Of a DNA stretch of 64,000 nt, positions 55,311 through 64,000 are shown piece by piece; positions within the stretch are counted from its first letter, which is position 1; every line of letters starts with the position of its first letter. The stretch spans positions 4,651,409-4,715,408 of the forward strand of contig CAKAKS010000067.1 of NCBI GenBank assembly GCA_916700875.1, written 5' to 3'. The DNA comes from Sebastes aleutianus. Its lineage: Eukaryota > Chordata > Actinopteri > Perciformes > Sebastidae. Under the pieces are notes generated by a model that was not told the DNA's origin, did not search any database, and worked only from the letters and a program-made list of their open reading frames with translations. A program made the translations under genes and the position numbers.

Positions 55311-57210
55311 TTGTGGTCGTCCAACCTCTATGGCACTAAAATACATATCACAGAGAGCAAGCTGTTAAACTTTGTAAAGCTTTTTTAAAAAACAGATTCC
55401 ATTACAGAACAATTTTCAAGGGGCAATTCCAATCAAAAATCACACCAGAAGCAAAGCACAAAGTCAGCTTTTGCTATGCATATGCTGAAAAAGGCAGTGT
55501 GATTGTGGGACATTGATTCAGATGAGATCTGTGATGTCTGGTCTGGGATAAACCTTGATAATGGATTCTTTTATCAGAGATTTCCTGGTGTAAGAAAGGA
55601 AATGCACAGCATTCGTCAGGGGCAAAGGTTTTCTTTTATTCTGCCGTGGAAATATCTTCTATTTTGGAGATATTGCCAACATTTTGACTTTCCTATCCGC
55701 TGTTTTCTGGCCTCTGATTTAACATCTGATTGCTCCGGTGCATCACATCCACAGAAAAATATGCCCTTCAAGAAATGCACATCAGCTCTATTAGCTATCT
55801 AAGCGTTTGCTCTCCAATTTGATTCCCTCAACAGAACATGCTGATTAGTTTTATAATTTAAAACCGCTAAACAAAAGCTCTGAGGGGAAGTTATCTGATC
55901 AAATCCAAAGCTGCCAACTTCCTCAACTGTACAGCCTCCCATTACAGCACTCAGGGAAGCACACAAGTGGTAAATAACATGTAAAGATCAGACAGCTCCG
56001 ATACTGTGATGTTACTGATTTGACATGATGTGCAGGCTCCTACAGATGTCTAGTTCAATACCCCAGAAAGCTTTTCATATGAGGAACCCTGCTTCAGACC
56101 ACAGATCAACATTTGATAAGATGTTTTCCTCAGAAACACAGACTGGAAAGATTTTTCTTGAAGACACAGCAGGACTTATCATCAAAGTAGGCTTTGTACA
56201 CGCTCTCAGCATGCTATCCACTAGGGGGGAAAAATAAGGCGTTATAATGATCATAACAATGATTGATGTTGTCACCCCCTCTGTTCTCAGCTACAGATTG
56301 GATGATGTCTGATCACCCTGTAATCAGAGTGAGAAAACTGTCAAACAACCAGAGAAACACAGTTGCATTGCTCTCTTGTTTGTTGGTGTTTGAAATTAGG
56401 GATTAGACAGTTTCCCACCATGGGACCATCAAAGAGGTCCACTAATAGATACTCATGGATACAAAATACGAAGTAAAAACTGGCTAAAACTGAAAGTAGG
56501 CAAAAAAGGGAGAGCTATAATGGATAATTGTGGAGTCACAAGATTAACAGAGTGGTAAATTGGAGTCCAATTAATTCCAATTGTGTATGGTGAATACAAC
56601 AGTAAATCAGGTCACAGTTTCAAGGTTCAGTCCACAAAAACATATTTGCTCACTTACCTCTAGTGTTATCTAGCCATTCATTCATATTTTTGGTTTAATT
56701 TCTCCACATTTTGAGATATCTGCCTCCACTTAAATACCATGGGCGTTAATGGGATTTGTTTGTGGTGCTCACTGCTCGGAGTGGGCCAGTACTTACCGAT
56801 AAGCAGTACCGGCAATTCTACATTTTACTCCTTGGCATACCGTTAGGAAGGAGGAAGCTGTAATTTATCAATACAATGTTCACGTCCTTTTTGTAAAATA
56901 ATTAGACAACTGTTTGTCATAATTTTTTTAATTTGTTAACAAATATAATTAATGAAACATTATTTAAAAGTTTTCTGAATCTGCTCTTTTAGGGCAAACA
57001 TTTTTAGAAGAATTAAATGTTCAGACGAAGGTTGTGATATGTGTAAATAATAAAATAATCATTTAACAAATAATAATAATGGTCCAAAATGATGTAAAAT
57101 TGGATAGTTTTAAGTCAAAAACCTTCAAATTTTCTTGGGGGAGGATCCCCAAACCCAATATCTCCTAGTACCTTTTATTCACTGTAGATATTCAGAATGT
57201 GTCGCTTTAT
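55311..57210. other. Intergenic stretch, no gene supported
   Basis: AT-rich sequence with short open frames (for example 55503-55802 plus and 56025-56237 plus) that show no domain, no splice context and no second copy. I see no RNA gene here. Confidence 0.5.
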
Positions 57211-57212
57211 CC

Positions 57213-57679
57213 TAGGATGGATCCTAGGAATTTTTTTTAACCGATAACCGACCCTCGTAAACCGATTATTAACCGATTATTAACCGTTAACCGTCAAGAT
57301 TAGTGTGTTGCATGCAGTGGTGCTCCAGCTGCAGTGTATGAGCAAAGCAGACAACTGAGTCCCCAGTTCACCCGTCCGGGACCGTTAGCAGCCACGGTGC
57401 TGCGTACATTGTAAAGGACACATGCAGCCACTTTCCCAGTAACTCCCCACCGCATCATTTAGTTTAGTTTAACAGGTTGTCAGCTGTGTGTCTGCCCGGC
57501 GTAACGATAGCGAGTGTACCGAAAGATCGTGTGTGTGTTTGTGCTACTTTCACAGCTGAAGCACTGCTGGTGGCTTTGTGCTTGCCATTGTCACACACAT
57601 AAGGTCTGTCAGCGCGGCGTAACTTTAGCGAGTGTCCGACAGACCGTGTGTGTGTTTGGCGGTGGTGAGTGTGGGGTTG
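57213..57679 (-). mobile_element. Truncated copy of the TAGGGATG hAT MITE
   Basis: Reverse-orientation match to the full element at 59898-60674: AACCGATAACCGACCCTCG, then CACCCGTCCGGGACCGTTAGC, then GCGGCGTAACTTTAGCGAGTG. The match breaks at about 57679, where LINE sequence begins. Confidence 0.7.
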
Positions 57680-58470
57680 TACGGACCCTGTCCCACTCCG
57701 CATGGCCCGACCTTCAAGTTCTTGGGCATCCACATCACGGAGGAGCTCTCCTGGTCCACTAACACCACAGCGACATGAAGAAAGCACAGCAGCGTCTACA
57801 CTTCCTGAGGCTACTCAGGAAAAACAAACTGCTGCTGGCCTTCTATCGCTCTGCCATCGAGAGCATACTGGCGTATGGCATCACAGCGTGGTACGCCGGG
57901 TGCTCAGCTGCGGACAAGAGAGCTCTCCAGAGGGTCATAAACTCAGCCCAGAAGATTGCTGGCTGCCCTCTGCCCTCCCTGGAGGACATTTCCAGTTCCC
58001 GCTGCCTCAACAGAGCCAAAAACATCATCAAGGACTCCTCCCACCCAGCACAACACCTATTTAACCTGTTGCCCTCCGGCAGGCGCTACAGGTCCATCAG
58101 AGCTCGCACCACCAGACTCACAAACAGTTTCTTTCCCTGGGCCATAAGAACTCTAAACTCTGTCAAACAGTAAATACCTCATACTTGTGCAATCATTATT
58201 TTTTTTTGTGAAATACTGTATAAATATACAATATTTATACACAGTTTTAATTGCACTAATCTGGAGAAGCACTCCAAATATATGTGTATCATGTGGGGAA
58301 TGAATGGGTACTGTGAATGTTGTGAATGTTATGTGTAAAATGGAGGAAATCAATGTGTATTGTAGCTGTCTGTTTGTATTTATTTATCTTTTTTTAACTG
58401 CACTGAGCTGGAGAAGCCCTCCAAATTTCGTTGTACCATGTACGATGACAATAAAGCTTTCTATTCTAGT
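57680..58470 (+). mobile_element. 5'-truncated non-LTR retrotransposon, L2-like: end of reverse transcriptase and 3' tail
   Basis: 57700-58173 encodes the C-terminal end of a LINE reverse-transcriptase protein: FKFLGIHITEELSWS, then KKAQQRLHFLRLLRKN, then AWYAGCSAADKRALQRV and LLPSGRRYRSIRARTTRL. A stop interrupts it just before the KKAQQR segment, and the rest (57775-58173) is open. The 3' end reads AATTTCGTTGTACCATGTAC then GACAATAAAGCTTTCTATTC, as in fish L2/Maui LINEs. Almost all of ORF2 is missing, so it is dead. Confidence 0.85.
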
Positions 58471-58983
58471 AAAGCAATGAAACCGTATAACATGCTTAAA
58501 TAAATAATGAATAAATAGGAATAAGTCGCAAGAGATTGCTGATACTGACCGATACACACACCAACATGAGAATAAGAAGGTCTGAAATCTGTGGATTATC
58601 TTGAGCTAACTGTAAAGGCACGTTGTTGTTGTAAACAACGCTGGTGACCTGATCATTTCAGATGTGTATAATGTTCCGTTGGGATAAAGATTGAAGTCTA
58701 ATGGATCAGCCTGCAGTCTGTAGTGTCTTCCTGTTGTGCTGGATCTTTTAAAACATTGTGCACAAAGTGTTATGTTGCTGTCCAAGGTGCTGATCCTGGG
58801 ACCCGTGGTTGTCAAGAGACATAGCATGTGTTATATTCAGGTCAAATAGGCCTTAAAGAAGATTTGAGCAAGACTGTATTTTTTCACATGAACATTGTCT
58901 CTTAATATGCACTTAGTAACTCTGCCCTGTTGAATTTGAATCATATTGGTTCTGAGCCTGTATTACCACACAATATGTCGCGT

Positions 58984-60823
58984 ATAGACCCTTTTTCTGT
59001 TCGTACACATGATGACGGATTCTGTGGGCGGAGCGTTAAGTGGACAGAAAACATCTCTGAACACGTTAGTTAACGGTGGCTAGCAAGTATTGTTGGCCTG
59101 TTTTTTTTAACAATGGCTGAAGAAGATCCTAGTTTCTCTCAACATGTGCTGTCACTCACTCTCCAGGATCACCAGTGGTAGTTGAGAAAGTTAACATTAA
59201 CCAATTGGACCAGATTAAACGACCCCTGCGCCCCGCTGGAGACTACTGCTGGAGGAGGAGACGGCTGGTTAATGTTAGTTAGCTAGCAACTATTGTCTGT
59301 CTCCGGAACTGGCTAGTTAGCTAGCTAGCTTGTCCGGACACCGACAAGCTAGCTAACGCCTGCTCTCCTCCTAGCTAAGTAGTCTCCTAGCGGCGAGGAG
59401 TGAGGCAGAGGGGCCGTGACCCAGTGCTGTCCTCTGTTGGGCTCATGTCCTGTAGCATGGTGGAATTAGCAAGCTAAGCTAGCTAACTAGCCAGTAGCTA
59501 AATGAGTAACAACTTAATGCTTCATCCTCACACTCTGGTCACAGCGTAGGAAAGCACAGTGCTATCACCAGATGAGGGACAACTTTGTTCACCTCGTTTT
59601 CTGTGTTTCATGACAGCATGGTGGAATTAGCAAGCTAAGCTAGCTAAGTAGCCAGCCGTCCGACCAGCGCTGTAAAGATAAATTGAGGGGGTATAAATCT
59701 TTGGATGCTTATAGTTAACTATCCTTCAGTAAAATCAGTCAGAAAGAGAGTCGGACAATATCAGAGAAGCATTTCAGAGACTAGAAACAGAATATTAGAA
59801 ACATTTACTCTCCATCTCTGAAAGGTTTTGCCAATATTGTAGCTCGCTAGAGCCTCAAATCACAGTTTGTCATCTCAAATCTATACGATATCTCGATTAG
59901 GGATGTTAATAACTAACCGTTTAACCGTTAACCGACGTTAACCATTTTAACTGATTAACGCTATCGGTTAAACTGTTAAAAGAAATATTCATAATTAATT
60001 AGAAAGCTGAGCAAAAGTCAGAGGAGTGGCTCGTCACTCTAAGGAGAAAAGCTGGTCCACCTTCAGAGAGTCTGAACCGGCGTTGCAGATACAGGAAGTT
60101 GGCTCCTGCGTTGAGCGGAGGAGTTGTAGCATTTATTCACCGACAAATAAACTGTACTCACACTGCGACACTTACGTTCACAGCTATAACACCACCGACA
60201 ACCTCACACTCACCACCGCCAAACACACACGCACGGTCTGTTGGAAACTCGCTAAAGTTACGCCGCGCTGACAGAGCGTATGTGTGTGGCAGGAAGCCAC
60301 CGGCAACGCTAGAGCTGCTAACGTAACACAAACACACACACTGTTTGTCGGACAGTCGCTATCGTTACGCTGGGCGACAGAGTATCGTTACGCCAGGCAG
60401 ACACACAGCTGACAACCTGCTAAACTAAACTAAATGTGCAGTGGAGACTTTTACTGGGAAAGTGGCTGTATGTCCGCGACACTACAGGAAGCACCGTGGC
60501 TGCTAAGTTAACGCTCCCGGACGGTGAACTGGGGACTCAGTTGTCTGTTGTGCTCATACACTGCAGCTGGCGCACCGCTGCATGCGAGGCACTAATCTTG
60601 TCGGTGAACGGTTAATAATCGGTTAACGAGGGTCGGTTATCGGTTGACAAAAATTTTCAAAATTAGCCTCCCTAATCTCGATTCTGGCACCCAACAACAC
60701 AGCAAGATGACATTTTAGATGTGTAACTTTAGCCCACTGCTAGCGTTAGCCTCCAGTCTTTCCTTTGTTTTGCCTTCACCTAACACCGTGACGTAATCAT
60801 GACTTCGACACAGAAAGGGTCTA
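58984..60823. mobile_element. DNA element with TAGACCCTTT ends, split by a nested hAT MITE
   Basis: The left end TAGACCCTTTTTCTGT and right end ACAGAAAGGGTCTA are inverted and flanked by TA. The interior is rich in GCTAGCTAGC motifs. The element is interrupted by the 777-bp MITE at 59898-60674; without it the element is about 1.06 kb. No coding sequence. Confidence 0.7.
59898..60674 (+). mobile_element. hAT-type MITE, TAGGGATG ends, 777 bp
   Basis: Starts TAGGGATGTTAATAAC and ends GCCTCCCTA, with an exact 8-bp target duplication ATCTCGAT (59890-59897 and 60675-60682). The ends are rich in AACCGTTAACCG motifs. The ~80-codon frames at 60026-60326 show no domain. Confidence 0.88.
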
Positions 60824-60829
60824 TAGGGC

Positions 60830-61590
60830 CTAACTGTATAAACCCCTTAATCCAACACTAAACACACAGTTGGCTGAAGATTGTACTTCTCAAAAGTCCC
60901 AAATTATATAAATTATTGGTGGATATTTAATAGAAGCATTCAGAGGTAGCTGTCCCTAACCCAGTGTGTGTGTTGTTTTAGAGCTAGTGTAATCAGTATT
61001 CTTTATATTACCAATGAATCAAATGACTATGAAAGTGGTTGATCGTATTGAAAAACCCACATAATGCACAATTATCACCTGACTCCAGTTTCCCTCAGCT
61101 CTATGAAGCGTTTCAGCGTCTTTTAGCTGTTGGTTTTAGTTTTTCGGCCCACAACTGACCTCTTTTGGTTCAGTGTCACTGCTCAAACTGCAGACAGACG
61201 GAGTTAGCGACGAGGCCTACCTAGTGAACATATTAGAACATTTATAAGCTAAAGAGACAGATATTTTTGCTGCCCCCCCATAATAATTATAGTTCAAAAC
61301 ATAATAATTGTTCCCACAAAATTCTTCCATATTTGGTTACTTTATTGTGTACAGAAAAAGGCATACCAAAGTTAACTGTTGTCTCACAACATTGCACCTT
61401 CATTAATCCAGGAAAAGGTTTGCTGAGCTTGCATGCTTCTTTTTAGGTCTGCCCTACTTTAAATTGCTCCAGTTACACTTGATAAATGAGGTCAGGACAA
61501 CCGCTGTTTCTTTGGTAGTCACTGTTGTATGTAATGACTAATGTACTAATGACTTTAACCTGAAGAAAGTCACAGTCAAAATAAGCCTAA
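60830..61590. other. Intergenic stretch, no gene supported
   Basis: AT-rich, with no domain-bearing frame and no clear repeat boundary. Confidence 0.45.
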
Positions 61591-61599
61591 TCCAGTTAA

Positions 61600-62285
61600 A
61601 GGGACTGTTTGTAGCTCGTTACACGTATAAATCATTGCGGGTCGGTGTCCCATGCGCTCTCGTGTGTGGCTACGCTGTTCAGTCTCAGACTCCAACACAA
61701 AGTACACGGAAGCACCAGAACCTCTTGGTTGTATCTAGTGAAGCCCGTCTGTTAAACAGTGTTGGCCGCGGTCGGAGGATGCGGAGGAGACCGTAGCTTT
61801 GGTCTCCAGAACCGGAGTCTCTGCTGTACTTTGCTCCTCTGCCTGCCTTCACTCACACACACCGCTAGTTCTCACTCTCTCTCTTGATCCACCTCACGTG
61901 CATGCACGCAACTACACACTGCAGAAGAGTTAGTTTAGCTCTGAGAATATCTAGTGAATGTACAGTGGACGTTTGTGCAGAAATAAATGCTGCAGCTCCT
62001 CCAGACCAACAGAGGTTTCCCGTGTCGTTTCCTGCTGCTAAGCGAAGTTGACACTAGGATCAGCATTGATTCATGGAGAGACCTTCGTCTGGTCAGCTAA
62101 TATTACTGCGAAGTAGGTGAAATATAGAGTGATATTGAGGTTTTAGCTGACGTGTGTCACCTCACTGTTTTGAGCGATGCTCGTTCATGTCTATGTAGCG
62201 AGCAACAGGACGCAGACTTTCGTTGACTTAACGGCCACAGTTGTCGCTGTTAACAAGCAATTTCAGATTTTTACATAGAGTCCCT
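61600..62285 (-). mobile_element. TTAA-flanked MITE, AGGGACTGTTTGTA family, copy 3 (inverted)
   Basis: 686 bp, TTAA at 61596-61599 and 62286-62289. The inside reads as the reverse complement of the copies at 53386 and 54214, for example GAAGCACCAGAACCTCTTGG against their CCAAGAGGTTTTGGTGCTTC. Confidence 0.85.
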
Positions 62286-62421
62286 TTAAGGAATGTGGAT
62301 TTTCAATTTTTTGTTGCAATATTGAATGGCATTTTATACACCTTAATCAAACTATGACATGTTGCCAAACATTGCTGGATACGGGGGTTGGGCTGTAGGA
62401 GTGGAAATCTAATGTTGTTAT

Positions 62422-62660
62422 TAGGGCTGCAGTTATCATTATCAATTATTTTATTTGAATCAATTAAAATGTCATTTAATAGTAAAAAAATATCCATCTC
62501 AATTTCCAATGGCCAAGCTGACATCGTTACATTGCTTGTTTTGTTTGGTCAACAGTCCAAGACACAAAGATATTCAATTTACAATTACTTTAAACAGAAA
62601 AACAGCAAAGCTGCAGCTTTATAATATCAAAATTCATGTAAATATAGTCTTCAATGGAAC
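62422..62660. repeat. Likely MITE fragment (TTAGGGCTGCAGTTATCATT end)
   Basis: The terminus resembles the TTAGGGCTGCAAC end of the element at 18189-18530. The rest is diverged, and no second end is identified. Confidence 0.4.
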
Positions 62661-63250
62661 ACGTTAAGGGTCCAGAATTCTGGCATTGATGAACTTAACT
62701 TTATGTCTGATTTTTGCAGCCAGTCTGAGGATTCAAACACCGACCTTTCAGTCCCCGCCCTGAATTACAATCTTAAAGTTAATTTGAAAGTTAAAATCAT
62801 TACTCTGTGAACTCAGGCTGTACAGAATGAGGACATTCCTCTGTTAAATTGAAATTACACGATAGCTGTTGCTGCCGTTGTTGGTCCTCCATAGAGAGGC
62901 TGTCGTGGCGGCGCCCCAGGCCCAGTGTCACACTCCTTCAGCGGGGACGATCATTGGCTGCATCCACGAGGAGCCGTTCCCCCCTTAGCATCCGCTCCAC
63001 TTCACCCTCAGCCCTTTGTGGCTCCTGCTGATAAGGCCAAGCTAATATCTGCTCAGTCGCTGGCTGTATGGGAACTGATAAACACAGGCTGAGCTGCTGT
63101 CCACTCCATCAGGACAATAGGAGCTGGAATCTAACTCCAGAAATGCAATTCAATCTTTACTACAATCTCAAACTCAATTCTAAAGTTATGCTTTTCTGAT
63201 GTTATCTGAGACTGTAACTAACAACACTTATCGTACATATTTGTTCATGT
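62661..63250. other. Unassigned stretch with a GC-richer core
   Basis: 62880-63040 is richer in GC than its surroundings (GGCGGCGCCCCAGGCCCAG). It carries an open 60-codon + frame, but no domain or splice pattern I can recognise. It could be part of an unrecognised exon, a CpG-rich regulatory block, or an old repeat. Confidence 0.3.
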
Positions 63251-63259
63251 GTTTGCACT

Positions 63260-63775
63260 AGGGCTGCCAAAGTTAATATGTTAACGCAAATTCGTTTTAA
63301 CGCCACTTCTTTAACGCATAAATGCAATCCATATTTTGGAGGTGGTAGCGGGCTCAGTTTTAAAGCTAGAATGAAGGTCCTGGCATCATATGAAACTAGA
63401 AAACCTGATGAATCCCAAAAGTCTCCCCTTTACAGACATGCCCACTTTATGATAATCACATGCAGTTTGGGGCAAGTCATAGTCAAGTCAGCACAATGAC
63501 ACACTGACAGCTGTTGTTGCCTGTTGGGCTGCAGTTTGACATGTTATGATGTGAGCATATTGTTTTATTCTAAATGCAGTACCTGTGAGGGTTTCTGGAC
63601 AATATCTGTCATTGTTTTGTGTTGTTCATTGATTCCAATAATATATATACATATATATACATACATATATATATATATATGTATGTATATATATACTGTA
63701 TATATACATTTGTGTAAGGCAAGTATATTTGCCCACTCCCATGTTGATAAGAGTATTAAATACTTGACAAGACAC
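63260..63775. mobile_element. AGGGCTGTCAA MITE, truncated by another MITE
   Basis: Starts AGGGCTGCCAAAGTTAA, contains TCTCCCCTTTACAGACATGC and a TA-rich run (63642-63707), and ends at TATTAAATACTTGACAA, where the AGGGACTG-family MITE begins. Confidence 0.75.
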
Positions 63776-64000
63776 ACATCAGCTAAAAGCACAATATCAC
63801 TCTATATTTCAGCTGCTTGGCAGTAATGTTAGCTGACCAGAAGAAGGTCTCTCCATGAATCAATGCTGATCCTAGTGTTGGCTTTTCCTGCTTCAGTCAC
63901 CTGACCGCAGCCGGAGGGAGACACCGGCAGCTGGTCGGAGACGATAACGTTTCTCTCTGTGGAGAAACTTCACAAGACACGGGAAACCTCTGTTGGTCTG
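63776..64000 (+). mobile_element. AGGGACTGTTTGTAA-family MITE, partial, runs off the window
   Basis: Begins mid-element (CACATCAGCTAAAAGCACAA) and matches 54355 onward closely. The left end is missing; the right end lies outside the window. Confidence 0.75.

Noticed and set aside
57669..58064. 131-codon + frame
   Set aside because: Shadow of the LINE reverse-transcriptase frame at 57775-58173.
1..64000. CRISPR array, prokaryotic operon or integrated virus
   Set aside because: No spaced direct repeats with unique spacers, no bacterial gene structure, and no gag, pol, env or capsid-type frames; the content is vertebrate genes and cellular transposons.

Overview
This is a stretch of vertebrate nuclear DNA, most likely from a spiny-rayed teleost fish. 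The grounds are multi-exon genes with GT/AG introns, fish-type alpha-1-antitrypsin genes, and a dense set of fish-type MITEs, hAT elements, a tRNA-derived SINE and an L2-like LINE tail. I cannot name the species. Most open reading frames in it are chance frames inside repeats; the real coding content is one Rho-GAP gene, one serpin family and one transposase.

Region 1 (1-14,840): the 3' part of an ARHGAP12-like Rho GTPase-activating protein gene on the + strand. Eleven coding exons (1234-13617, 1,155 nt, 384 aa plus stop) join in frame and encode the PH domain, a linker and the whole RhoGAP domain. A 3' UTR ends at an AATAAA at 14817. Introns hold at least eight MITEs of several families, many with TTAA target duplications.

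Region 2 (14,840-16,590): spacer with a ~520-bp tandem duplication and smaller tandem repeats.

Region 3 (16,590-52,340): a tandem array of three units (about 13.9, 8.1 and 13.0 kb) plus the truncated start of a fourth. Each unit holds a broken serpin 3' fragment followed by a complete secreted serpin gene of the alpha-1-antitrypsin (serpina1) type. The genes (A 21627-28319, B 34509-37877, C 44190-49385) have one non-coding and four coding exons and a liver-type promoter (HNF4-like and HNF1-like sites). They are nearly identical except in the reactive-centre loop, where the predicted P1 residue is His, Val and Leu, with Ile in the pseudogenes. This is the most interesting biology in the window: a tandem antiprotease cluster diversified at its bait loop. 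Gene B carries a frame problem in exon 3 that a 5-nt acceptor shift could bypass.

Two different hAT transposons sit at exactly the same intron-2 target octamer in genes A and C, while B and two pseudogenes keep the empty site. The A insertion is a 2.7-kb element with an intact 615-aa transposase. The C insertion is non-autonomous and carries a nested tRNA-derived SINE. Intron 4 of each gene holds a large foldback element whose arms encode the start of a THAP zinc finger.

Region 4 (52,340-64,000): no host gene that I can support. It holds nested repeats: an inverted repeat with two TTAA MITEs inside, a 5'-truncated LINE tail, a TA-flanked element containing a hAT MITE, another TTAA MITE, and remnants of the common teleost MITE beginning AGGGCTGTCAA.
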